NCBI RefSeq assembly: GCF_000002985.6
Contig: NC_003281.10
Span: 620,001-684,000, forward strand
Direction: 5' to 3'
DNA: 64,000 bases
Origin: Caenorhabditis elegans
Taxonomy: Eukaryota; Nematoda; Chromadorea; Rhabditida; Rhabditidae
Shown: positions 16,168 through 26,756 of the stretch, piece after piece
Position numbering within the stretch: position 1 is the stretch's first letter
Layout: each line of letters opens with the position of its first letter
Notes under the pieces: generated by a model
Told to the model about the DNA's origin: nothing
Database searches by the model: none
What the model saw: the letters and a program-made list of their open reading frames with translations, nothing else
Program-made: the position numbers and the translations under genes

Positions 16168-16712
16168 TATCGGTTGTGACAGGGAAATAGAGGATTACTT
16201 GGCGAAGGCTCAACTTGGTAGGCCGCCTAATTTACAGTACCCCACGACTGCCTTGTTTTCGACTAGTCCGGGTTATTTTTAAATTTTGTTGGAAAAACAA
16301 CAAGAAAATTGTACAATTTCATGAATTTCGCTGGCCTGGTGAGTACTGTAAATTATGCAAAGTGATGGAAAATAAATATTGAACGAATTTTTTTCGAGCC
16401 GGGGAAACTTAGAGAATTAGTTTTCTAGCCTTCAAATCATGTTCCTGGGGTTTTTTTCCAAATTGTTTTTCTCAAAAATTTGTAAGATTAACACTTTTCA
16501 TTTAAAAGCAATAATGATTTCTGAAAACCTGACACAAAAAGTTTTTGGTAACTGGGAAAAAACATGGGAACGTTGATGATAACAATTTGAGATCCAAAAA
16601 GAATTCTCGGGTGTGTGGAGGGGAAAAAAAGAAAAACACTCAAAAATGTCTGCACATTTTGAGTGCAAAAGAGCAAAAAAGCAACAAAAAAATAAAATTT
16701 TTAACATGAAAT
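16168..16712. other. Intergenic spacer, sbds-1 3' side
   Basis: About 545 bp between the start of the 251-aa gene and the stop of sbds-1. It should contain the 5' flank of the 251-aa gene and the sbds-1 3' UTR. No gene, repeat array or clear regulatory motif was recognised apart from T-rich tracts. Confidence 0.5.
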
Positions 16713-18409
16713 TTAAGAAATCTGCAATTCTCCTTCGACGACATCCTTCAAGCTGAGAATCTCCAATCTTCCGTGTCCCTTCGTCTCATTTCGGACCAAA
16801 TCGTCCAAAGCTCTGAACGATCCGGGCTCAATGAGCCCAACCATCTCGAGGCTTCCATCCTGCCAATCGTCAACTTCCACGTCACTGAATAGGGTTTTAA
16901 GCTTCGTGTGCACGGATTTCGCTTCTTTTGTCGGAATCGCCACACGGATCTTCATCTTGGCTCGTTCGATTTTCAGAGTTTCACGAAGTTTTGGAATTGC
17001 GTCGAGAGCCTGCTGCTTTGAGGAACGATTCGGTTTCAGGGAAAAGTGCATTTCTTGTAGAGCTTTATCGATTACTGACGGTGGAACTGGACGCTTCGTT
17101 TCAGGATTTACGACCATTGAGGCAATCAGCTGGGATACCTGGAAAATTGAGATTTTTCAGGATTTTTTTGAAGAAAAATTAAAAATTTTCAGGAACTTGT
17201 TTGGGAGAAAATTAAGATTTTTTAGGAATTTTTAGAAAAAATTGGGATTTTTCAGGAATTTTTTTGGAGGAAAATTGAAATTTTTTAGGAATTTTTTAGG
17301 AATTTTTTAGAGGAAAATTGAGATTTTTCAGGAATTTTTTTGGATGAAAATTCACATTTTTCAAGAATTTTTTTATATAAAAATTGAGATTTTTAAAGGA
17401 TTTTTTTTTTGGAGGAAAATTAAGATTTATCAGGAATTTTTTTTGAAGGAAAATTGAGATTTTTCAGGAATTTTTTGGATGAAAAATTACATTTTTCAGG
17501 AATTTTTTTGACGAAAATTGAGATTTTTCAGGATTTTTTTTGAAGAAAAATTGAGATTTTTCAGGATTTTTTTTGGAGGAAAATTTACATTTTTCAGGAG
17601 AAAAAAACTACCTAATTTTTTAAAAATTTAAAGAAAAAAACAGGTTTTTAGCCTGGAATCTAAAATTTTTTCATTTTTTGCTACGTGGCAAGTTGTACCT
17701 CTTTCAGCGATTGATCTGAAGCCGCCTGACGCTCTTTTTCCGACACTTGCAAGTCTCCTTTGTCGAGAATCTGAAATTTAGGAAATATTGTCTTTTTCTA
17801 CCTATTTTGAATAAATTTATTCAACTTTTTAGATGACAAATAACACTAATTACACCAAATTTTAGGCCAAAATGTTTTTTAATCTGAAAAAAAAACTTTA
17901 AAATTTCTTTTTTTCCAGAAAATCCAAGTTTTCCTTACAATTTTACAAATTTCCAACTGATCCTCGATTCCAAAAGCGGCGATAAGCTCCTCTTTCTTGG
18001 AAAGTTGTCCTTTTGAGACATTTGAGAAGACTGTATGGGTTTGGAGCACCTCGTCAATGTCTTTTTCGCTGAAAATTTTTTTAGATTTTTGGGAAATTGT
18101 TTAAATTGATTTTTGATATGGTAAATATTAATTCCAAAAAATAATATTTGAACAAAATTATTCAAAAGGTTAATTTAGAAACAACTGTTTTTTTATTTAT
18201 CACTGAGAAAATGGTTTGAGAATTAAAATTTTCAGATTTCTATATGATTTTTTTAAAAATTAATATATATTTTACCTCTTATTTCTCCAATTAACAACTT
18301 TATTCTTGTAACAAGCGATTTCAAATCGTTTTCCGGTTTTCTTCATTCGAACCACTGCCACATTGGTCAGAACTTTCTGATTTGTCGGCGTTTTGATATT
18401 TTTTGACAT
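16713..18409 (-). CDS. sbds-1: SBDS ribosome maturation protein
   Basis: Four exons (18409-18276, 18068-17939, 17770-17699, 17138-16713) join to 253 aa, matching the usual SBDS length of about 250. Recognisable blocks are an N-terminal FYSH domain (residues about 12-100, including [12 protein letters not shown] and the [14 protein letters not shown] motif), the helical middle domain with VNPETKRP and STKQQAL-like [12 protein letters not shown], and the ferredoxin-like C-terminal domain. SBDS works with the GTPase EFL1 to release eIF6 from the 60S subunit in the cytoplasm (established for the family). An acceptor-type AATTTCAG ends 10 bases before the ATG (AG at 18420-18421), consistent with trans-splicing. 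Intron 3 is filled by a degenerate tandem repeat. From memory this is W06E11.4. Confidence 0.93.
17150..17600. repeat. Degenerate ~28-bp tandem repeat in sbds-1 intron 3
   Basis: More than a dozen imperfect copies of a unit close to GAAAATTGAGATTTTTCAGG followed by AATTTTTTTGGAG fill this intron. On the plus strand nearly every unit contains TTTTTCAGGA, a perfect nematode 3' splice acceptor word, but the host gene is on the minus strand, so these words are antisense to it. Confidence 0.85.
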
Positions 18410-19156
18410 TTTTTTTCGGCTGAAATTTTAAGAGATTTTGGCATTTTTAATTTTAAAACAAAAGAGACCATTTTGAGATATAAAAATAGATTTGAAACTA
18501 CTTTTTTTTCAAATGTCGAAAAAAAATTTTAATCTAAATTTTCATTTTAACGGAGAATCTGAATTTTTTTAAACTTTAAAGTCGATAAATCAAATAAAAA
18601 AGAGATAAAACCAGTCGTTGAGGTGAGAAGAATGGGTGTTTTTCGGGGTCGTAGCGTCGAAAAAACGAAAAATCGGATTCGAATTTAGTTAAAATTGGGT
18701 CTAAATGACTGAAAATTCGGTATATAAGAATAATTGGAAAATTTTCGATAAAATTCAAATTTTCTGAGATTCAAAAAAATTCGAAAAAGCTCACATTAGT
18801 TTCAGAAATGAGAATTTTCATGTTTTTTTTCGGAAAAGTAGATATATTTTTCAAAATTTTAAAGAATTTCAGTATATTTGATATTTTCCGAATAATTTTC
18901 AAGCCAATTTTCAGTCATTTAAGCCTGGTAGACTAGATTCGATTTGAAAAAAAAAAAAACTAAAAACCCTGAATAAAGCATTGGGGGAAGTGGTGGTGGT
19001 GATGACAATCGGGAAATATATACAAAAATAGACAGAAATACGGAAAAATCAGGTCAAATGGAAGAACAAAAAAAGTACAAATTTGTTTGGAAACAGTGGG
19101 CGAAAATGCGAAATTTTTCGAAAAATGTGCAAAATTTCGCAATTTCCGGATGGGGA
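18410..19156. other. Intergenic region, CHIC gene to sbds-1
   Basis: About 750 bp of AT-rich sequence containing the sbds-1 5' flank and the 3' flank of the CHIC gene. No gene or RNA is supported. Both genes run on the minus strand. Confidence 0.5.
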
Positions 19157-20210
19157 CTAATCGGGAAGATTTAAGGCGGGTTTAGGCAAAGTTTTCAATT
19201 CGAGCACATATTCGGTCAGGCGGTCTGAGGGCTCCGTTGGGCGCCGAGCCAGGGACCAGTGGAGGCCCAATTTGTGATAAAGGCTAACATTCTCGTGGTC
19301 CAGACATTTTTCCAGCGCTAAGACGGTCTGAAAATTGGGGAATTTAAGAGAAAATTTAACTGAAAACTGGGCTGTGTCGATTTACGGGGATTTTATCTAG
19401 ATTTTTTCAGTTCTTTTGGTTAAAAAAAAAAATTACAGGCTTTTCACGGCACAATTTTTCTAGATTTTTCGAGTTTCTGGCGGTTTCTTTCCACATTTTT
19501 AGTGGTTTTCAGTTGGTTTTCTTACCTTAAATCAAAGTGTTTCAAACATTTCAAACTAAACAGTTCATAACTGCCATTGCCTGCTAAATATTTAGCAGAC
19601 CAACTGTGGGTCTGCTAAATATTTAGCAGACCAACTATGGGTCTGCTAAATATTAAGCAGACCCATTCAAAGTGTCTCAAACCACTTTTCAGATGAATTT
19701 TATTGGAAAATCGGCGAAAAAATCCTCGTAAATCAACACGGAGCCGAATTATCTCGCCTAATTTTTCGAATTCTTACCCTCCGATTCAGACATAACACCG
19801 GCCACATTGAGCATCCAATTGAGCAACAGCAAAACGCTAATCCACATAAAAGCCAGCGCGATGACGTTTGTACGTGGCGTTTGAGCACAGAATTTACGCG
19901 AGACAGTGTCGCCGAGAGTTCTTCTGGAGCAATATATCCGGTTAGTTCGGGCGGATATTCCGTGTTGAAACGGGAATTCATGCCAAATCTGAAGGAAAAT
20001 TCGATGATTTTTTTTGATAAATATAGCTTTTTTTCTCTTAAAAACCACCTACACTGTGATATTTCCAACTCCACGAATCACGACGGGTTCCTTCTCCTTT
20101 GGAATGTATATTGGCTCGGATTCCTCGTCACTACTCGGCATCACGTCTATTTCTGGCTCTTCGCCGTCACTGGAAACCGACGCCGATGGGGCTGGTGAGC
20201 CATGTGACAT
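19157..20210 (-). CDS. CHIC1/2-family cysteine-rich hydrophobic domain protein
   Basis: Three exons (20210-20053, 19988-19778, 19327-19157) join to 179 aa. The first about 50 residues are acidic and Ser-rich and not conserved. From FGMNSRFNTEYP onward it matches the CHIC/Erf4 family: a helical block, then RWLLCGLAFCCCSIGCSMWP (the cysteine-rich hydrophobic segment near residues 100-120), CLNRR, and a C-terminal SLYHKLGLHW block followed by a conserved YVLELKTLPK tail. Human CHIC1/2 are palmitoylated on this Cys cluster and sit on plasma membrane and vesicles; the related GOLGA7/Erf4 proteins partner palmitoyltransferases. An acceptor-like TTTTTCCAG ends about 17 bases before the ATG. I recall a worm gene named tag-266 for this family but am not sure enough to assign it. 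Confidence 0.9.
19575..19665. repeat. Palindromic CTGCTAAAT array, intron of CHIC gene
   Basis: A short array, about three units, of the same TTTAGCAGACC / GGTCTGCTAAAT inverted unit seen in fem-2. It lies in the second intron of the CHIC gene. Confidence 0.85.
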
Positions 20211-20793
20211 TTTTTATGAATTTTCTCTGGAAAAATGTAGGATATTTTAGGGGTTTGGTGTTAATTTTGATGTGAGGAAGCGGCTGAAGTTGAAAATGTT
20301 TTAGAAAATTCATAAAAAATGAGAAAAATGCCGGAAAATTAACAGTGAGCCGTCTGGAAAATAGAGAAAAAAGAAAATCAATAGAAATTGAGAACTCAAG
20401 GAGACCACGCTCTCTCTGGGTAAAAGGTTGTTTGCAGAACGCATGTTTCCGAATGTCACAGTATAAACGCGAGGTTTTTTAGTTGAACACCTAGTAAAAG
20501 TGTTATAAAATGTAAGATTTTATTAAATGAAAATAAATTATTTACTTTGTAACAAGAAAATCTAAAATTATATGTCATTTACTCGTTGTTCCTCATTTCT
20601 CCAATGTGAAATCTCTCAATTTCGTGAAGTCTCTTGTGGTATGCAACGGCGCCCTATCGCACTTTTTTGTGAAACATATTTTTTCCTTTTTTTGCAGATT
20701 TTCCAATTTTTTTTCGCTAAACGCATTTATTTTTAATATATTTGTGTTTTATAATTTTAAAAAATCTGAAATTTTGCAAAATTTTCCAGTAAA
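20211..20793. promoter_or_regulatory. Divergent promoter region, CHIC gene and plus-strand polymerase-like gene
   Basis: About 580 bp separate two divergent start codons. Each side has an acceptor-type pyrimidine tract close to the ATG (minus-strand AG at 20227-20228; plus-strand TTTTCCAG ending at 20789), as for spliced-leader addition. A CTCTCTCT stretch lies near 20410. No TATA box is evident. Confidence 0.55.
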
Positions 20794-21540
20794 ATGGGCA
20801 AAAAACGAAAGCACCAGGACTCGGACTCAGAGCAATCTGGAAAACGGGTAAAAAAAGTGGTAAGAATTGAATTTCTTGATTACAACTTTTTTGGTTTTAA
20901 TTAAATGTATTAAGGAAGAAGCCAGAAATGGTGTGGCTGACATGACGATCGATGAGAGCTCGGATTTTCAAGTTTTCCTCATCAAAAAACCGATTGGTGT
21001 TAGTTTAGAAGATTTGGAGGCGCTAAAATGGTCAAACGACGAGGAAGTGTTGACGAAAACCAAATTGAAGACAGGTGAGAGTATTTTATTGAGAAAAATC
21101 TATGAGAAATTTTTCAGAATCCGGAGTTTTCCGAGCTATTGTTGCGCCAAAGTCGAAAAAGGAGCGGATGGTGCATATTCCGGCGTTCAGGGAGCGGGAA
21201 GAAGCTGACTCGAAGAATATTAAAGCTCGTAAGCATAGAATTAAGCTTAAAAGTTGATAAAATTACCCAATAACAATTTTTTTCAGAGAGTTTCGTCACT
21301 GGCGCCATCACAATTCTCCCGCAAGAGGTGAAGCCCAAGGTACTAGGAGGATTTATTTATGAAGAAGGCGAAGAACCCGTTGAAGGCTCTTCAGAAGTCC
21401 ATCCAGGCCTGAAAAAGATCAAAAAGACCGCAATTTTGGACCTGGAAAGCCGTCAACAACGTAACAAAGCCTATGGAACCACTACGGAAGGCGATGGAAA
21501 ACCGAGAAAACTTGCAAATATTATCGAAAAAATGAATTGA
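20794..21540 (+). CDS. Small basic nuclear protein, possibly Pol I RPA34/POLR1G-like
   Basis: Four exons (20794-20859, 20915-21074, 21118-21228, 21287-21540) join to 196 aa. The N-terminus is strongly basic (MGKKRKHQDSDSEQSGKR), as in nucleolar or nuclear proteins. A central block with SSDFQVFLIKKP, SLEDLEALKW, then ESGVFRAIVAPK and a SFVTGAITILPQE strand has the order seen in the dimerisation module of the A34.5/RPA34 family, which pairs with A49 in RNA polymerase I. The C-terminus is Lys-rich. Similarity is by eye and weak, so the family call is tentative; it could also be another nucleolar protein. The gene is 530 bp upstream of the RPC5 homologue on the same strand. An acceptor-type TTTTCCAG ends four bases before the ATG. 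Model confidence is higher than function confidence. Confidence 0.7.
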
Positions 21541-22071
21541 AATTTACTTGTTGACACATTTTTTGTTGAATTTATCTTTTTGTTTGTTGATTTTTCGTTT
21601 TTTTAGCTAAAAATGTTTTTTTCTTAATTTTTTTCTGGTTTTTTAAATCGATTTTTGGAAGTTTTAACATCTTCTGTTAATATTTATTTGCCACGTGGCA
21701 TTTATTGATTGAAATTTAACATTTTTCAGTGGTTTTTTGGGAATTTTTGATTGGAAAGACGAGATTTTTGCTGAGTTTTCCGTGAGAGAACTAGAAAAAT
21801 CGCAAAAAAAGTCAGAATCTCACAAAAATTGTGTCTAAAAATTCTCCAAAAATATTAGTAAACTAAAATTAAAATTTTCTACAAAAATCCTTATTAATTA
21901 CACAAAAAATTGCATTTTAGCTTTTATTTTTCCAAATTTTTCGGGAAAATTTGTGTTCTTCTAGGTAAAAATGGGGTTTTTCAACAAAACTAAGGAAAAA
22001 CAAACGATTTTTAAATATATAATTCGTATAAACCGTCCAAATCGCTCAAATTTTTCAGGATCTCATACTAA
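21541..22071. other. Spacer between two polymerase-related plus-strand genes
   Basis: About 530 bp of AT-rich sequence. A trans-splice-like acceptor TTTTTCAG ends at about 22058, 13 bases before the next ATG. The spacing is longer than the roughly 100 bp of typical worm operons, so co-transcription is possible but not shown. Confidence 0.5.
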
Positions 22072-25000
22072 ATGGAAGTAGACGGTGCTTCTGACGACGA
22101 ACAAGAGCAAATTATTCGAAAACTTGTCAAAAAACCGGAATTTCTATCAGATGAAGAGGATGATTCAGTTGAAGATCAAGTCGTTTGGGAATGCGACGTA
22201 GTTGTGTGCAATTCCACACCAAATACTGAAATGTTCTCTGTTTCGTATCCTTCGAGCAAACGAGACGCCTGGGATGCAAAGCGATTTCCAATTGCCAGAT
22301 ATAAGAAGAATGTTCGATTGGTACGGAAAAACACTTGAAATTGGCTTGAATTCATTGAAAATCGGAAAATAGGACACTAGAATTATTGAACAAATTGAAC
22401 AAATCCTGTCAAACGTTTAGAGAAATGCCCAAAAACATCTGAAAAAGTAGCCGTTTTTTTCACAATTTAATCAATTTTAGATCGAATTTTCAATGTCACT
22501 GATTTTCAGCTAGAAATGCGCTTCATGACAGACACCCAACTCGGATCATATGACAAAAAGAAGGCAGAACTTATGTATATGGATGGAGATGTCCCGAAAA
22601 AAGGACATGGAATTGAGTAGGTTTTACCACAGTTTTTGATGCTGAAAGTATGAAAATACACCTGAAATTTGCTTTGAAAAAAGTAGAAGGTAAAGAATAT
22701 ATTTAGCAGACCTATAGTTGGTCTGCTAAATATTTAGCAGACCAATGAGGTTGGGTCTGCTAAATATTTAGCAGATTAATTTTGGGTCTGCTAAATAATT
22801 AGCAGACCAATTTTGGGTCTGCTAAATATTTAGCAGACCCATGGTTGGTCTGCTAAACAATTAGCAGACCAATGAGGCTGGGTCTGCTAAATATTTCGAT
22901 TAAAATTCGAGGATTTTCAAAGAATTTACAGATTTCTTTCGTTTTTTAAATGAAAAGTTCAATAAAATGCTTTCGGTTTGTAGCAAAAAACGTAGAAAAA
23001 TCAATTTTTGAGGCTTAATGCGGAGTTTTTTTGAAATTTGGTCTGTTAAATAATTAGCAGACCAAAAGGGTTGGGTCTGCTAAATGTTTCGATTGCTAAT
23101 CGAGGGTAGGGACAGATTTACAGATTTCTTGCGTTTTTTGAAAAAAAATTGATTTAAAAAATTGCTAATTAATTCGTTACATTTGTTGAAAAAAGAGTAG
23201 AAAAATCAATTTTAAGTCAGTGTTTTTTAAAATTTGATCTGCTATCCACTTAGAAGAGCCTAGTTTCGAATTTTCATTCGAAAATTGTGTGTTTTTCACA
23301 TAATTTCAATTCTTCCAGTGCTCTCCGAGCCAACGATGAGATCTACGAAGGCCGTGCATTCATCCACGATCACCCAATAGTCAATGCAATTGGATTTTTT
23401 AAAAACGGCGAATTCTTCATTCATCCGCTGACTGGAGCATTCGAAATGCATCGATCAATTCAAGGGTTGAATAAAAAGAAGAAATCCGACGGAAAATCTG
23501 GAAAATCCGATGAAGATTCGTCTGGAGAAGAAGAAGACGTTAAGCCATCCTCCGCCGCAGTTAGAGTCAAATTTTCTCGGCCTGAAACTGAACGACAAAA
23601 AAAACGACGAGAAGCATCGGCGTTACATCGAGAGAAAAAGATTGCAAGTGATATGTGGATTCCGATGAAAGTTCATTTGAAAGATGGTGACCCTGTCGCT
23701 GAAAAAATTGATGGAATTAGTCAGAATGGACTCCTTTTGGACGATCCTGAAGCTTCACGAATGAGCATTAGAGCTCTTGTTAATAGAGCTATTATTTGTG
23801 GTGTTAAGGAGGAATTGTTCGTTTTTTTGTTGTAATTTTGCACAGAAAAATAGTGTGGAAAAACGGAATTTTTCAGTTTTTTTCCACAAAATCCCGAAAA
23901 AAATGGCTGAAAACTTGGGAATTTTGGTTTTTTTTTTCAGTTCAGAAATTCAATTCAGAAATAATTTAGAAATTTCCAAAATCTTTTTTCACTAAAAATT
24001 CCCAAAATTTAATTTCTTCTGAGAAAAAAAAATTAAAATTCTGTTACTTGACGGAAAACATCAAAAATTCAAAAAGTCTGATTTTCACTTTAAAATATCT
24101 CAAAAATATAGTTTTTTTACAGCTGAAAAAGCCTAAAAATTCATATTTTTCCCTTAAAAAAATAAATTTATTTCTTCTAAAACTAAATATCCTGAAATTG
24201 GATTGTTTTAATTGAAAATGTTCCTGAAAATTAGTTTTTCTTCTTGTAAATCACAAAACTAGAGGAATTTTTACTTGTTTTGAACGAAAAATCCTGGATT
24301 TTAGATTTTTGACATGAAAACGCTAAATTTTTTGTATTTTTAATGTAATTTTCATTAAAACCTCCAAAATGTTTGTATTTTTAGTGTAATTTTCGTTAAA
24401 AAGACCAAAAATTTTACATTTCTACTGGAATTTCCACTAGAAACACCCTAAAATTAATGTTTTTCAGAGTAATCGAATCAGGAAAAGAACATATGCTTTC
24501 CAAACAACGAATCGATGATCTTCCGGATCCAAACCTTCAATTAAAGGCGCATATGGTGAAATCTCACGTGATGAAGACTTCTGAAATGCGTCGTTTAATC
24601 GATCCATCCGCAATGAGCACTGATAAAATGATTGCGAAGCTCAAGGAATGCGCGAGTTTAGTTCAAGGCGTCTGGGTGTTGGATTCGAATTTAATGTTCA
24701 AAAATTTGGCGCCGGCGCACTCGAATACGGCGGGAAAGACGGATTTGTATCGGGCAGAGCTTTGGAGAAACGCGCGAGATTTGGCACTTTGCCTGATTGA
24801 TGGTGGTCATAGAGTCACTCGGCTTACTCTTATGACATGCTTTAAGGTAGAAAAACTCATATTTAAAACTGGAATTCCTGTGGAAACTTCACTTTTCCAC
24901 TGAACATTTGACTGGAAAAGTTAAGAAAAACTTATTGAAAATTCCTGGAAATCAACCAAATTTCCAGTAAAAAAACAAAATTGAAAAATTCAATTATGAA

Positions 25001-25529
25001 GTTGTTCCTGATTCTTTACTGAAATTAGGAGGCTTTTTTTTTGCAAATTTTTCATTGGAAAAATGAAGTTAAAATTTCCACATTGGAATTGAATGCTAAA
25101 TGATCAAAAAAACTTCAATTTTACGCAGAATTTGATTGAAATGTAAATTTTAAAAAAGGGGGAAAAAAATCTAGGAAGCATTTGAATAAATTACGAAGAA
25201 TTAAATAAAATTTTAATATAAATTTAGCAATTCTCGAAATTTCGAAAAAAAATCAGAGTTCAGAAGATGAATCTACATGAATTCAAAAATTTAAAACATA
25301 TGTGTTTCAGCTCAGCGAACGGGATTCCGATGAAATTTTGTCGACTTTTGGTGTCAAATGTGAAGCTACCAGATCATGGAGACTTCGCGTCGAACGGGAT
25401 GCTCAGTTTTTGGAGGATCCGGCTATGAAGAAGCATGTGGTTGAGCAGAAGGCAAAATGGGTTCAGAAATTTAATGAATTGGAGAAGTCGCTGCAGGAAT
25501 CGCCTGCCAAGTCCCCGAAGAAAAAATGA
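22072..25529 (+). CDS. RNA polymerase III subunit RPC5 (POLR3E / Sin-like)
   Basis: Five exons (22072-22320, 22510-22616, 23319-23816, 24468-24846, 25311-25529) join to 483 aa. Human RPC5 features are visible: an acidic start with SDEEDDSVEDQVVWECDVVV, the segment in which substrate-like LPLRP/YPSSKRD strands form a TFIIF-like dimerisation fold, LEMRFMTDTQ, the FFKNGEFFIHPLTGAFEMH strand pair (human HLTPLHGILQLRP), then VKFSRPETERQKKRR (human VRFSRPESERARQRR). RPC5 (yeast C37) pairs with RPC4/C53 in Pol III and acts in initiation, open-complex stability and termination. The worm protein is shorter than human POLR3E (about 700 aa), ending soon after a winged-helix-like region with a Lys-rich tail. 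The exon 3 donor (TT|GTTCGT) is weak but is the only one that keeps frame. Intron 2 carries CTGCTAAAT arrays. Confidence 0.88.
22705..23095. repeat. Palindromic CTGCTAAAT arrays, intron of RPC5 gene
   Basis: A main array at about 22705-22900 of six or so TTTAGCAGACC / GGTCTGCTAAAT units and a small satellite piece at about 23037-23095. Same unit as in fem-2 and the CHIC gene. Confidence 0.88.
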
Positions 25530-26756
25530 TTTATTTCTTTTTTTTTAGCCTTTTTAGCCTGGAATTTACAGAAAATTTGAATTTTCTTTTGGAAAAAAAA
25601 TCACTGAAACTAGTCAATTTTCCATTGAAATTTTGAAATTTAGAAAAAATGACAAAAAATATTTTTTCCAATTTTTAACGAAAATTTCAAAAAAAAAATT
25701 TCTGAAATTCAAAAAAAATCCTTTAAAAAACCGATTTTTTAATTATTGCCTTCTGAAAAACCTCCCGTCAATATTGAGAATATCTAATAGAATATTGATT
25801 TTTACAAATTGGAATTTTTGTCAATTTTTTGGAACAAAAATCAATTCAAAATTTTCAATTTGTAAAAAATTCAATTTTTCACAAAAAAACTCACAAAAAT
25901 TGTTTTTCTGGAAATTCAAAATTTCTGTAAATTTCGGTCATTTTTCCAAAAACTCAATTTTCCTCTCCCACGTCATTCTATTGTTTCCATCATCACCACC
26001 AAATTCTCCACCGATTTTTGTTGATCTTTTGTTGTTGTTTTTCATTTTTCTGTTATTTTGAATAATTTTTATTTCACTACTCCGAGAATTTTAATCCGAT
26101 TTTCCCCTAAAATAGCCGAATTCCCGAACGGTATCCGAATGATCAATTTCAAATCTTTTTACAAACATTATATTACACTTTTTGCTATTTGCCAACACGT
26201 GTTGATTTTTCAGATTATTGCTGTACTTTAGGGGCGGGGCGGGAGAGATCAAAACCCTTTTCTTTCAAATTTAGATCAAGTTTCGGGTTTTATTTCTTGA
26301 TTTTGATTTTGCTTTCACGAAAAAGAAATCTAAAAATTGCCAACAGAGTGTTTGCTTTTTTCAAAGTTTTCCTTTTTAAAATTGTGATTTTTAGAGCTTA
26401 TAAATTTAAATATTTCCTAGCGTACTGGTGACGCAATTTTTTCGAAAAAGCCGAAAATTCCATAATTTTTCCCTATTTTCATTGTCAAGAACCCACGAAA
26501 AGTGAACAAAAACTTGGAGTTTTAAAGAAACAACCATCAATTGTCAATAGAGCGCGTTTGCTTATATAGTATTTTTGGTTCAAAACTCCCATTTAACAAG
26601 AAAAACATCTAAAATTTTTGTTTCTTCCAATCTCAGAATATCGAAAAAACTTCGATTAGCAAGCCAGAAAATTGAATTTTCTTAAAATTTCGCCAATTAT
26701 CATTAGAGCGCATTTGCTAATCCAAATTTAAAGCTATTTTTTTTAATTTCCAGAAA
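25530..26756. other. Intergenic region with dispersed TAGAGCGC motifs
   Basis: About 1.2 kb between the RPC5 gene and the next ORF. The first half is extremely T/A-rich. Two copies of the TCAATAGAGCGCGTTTGC-like motif lie at about 26541-26561 and 26697-26717. A pyrimidine-rich acceptor TTTCCAG ends at about 26753, directly before the next ATG. A 142-codon frame at 25633 is a low-complexity artefact. Confidence 0.5.

Noticed and set aside
25633..26061. 142-codon ORF rich in Lys, Phe, Ile and Asn
   Set aside because: Low-complexity A/T-rich DNA after the RPC5 stop; composition is what random AT-rich sequence gives.
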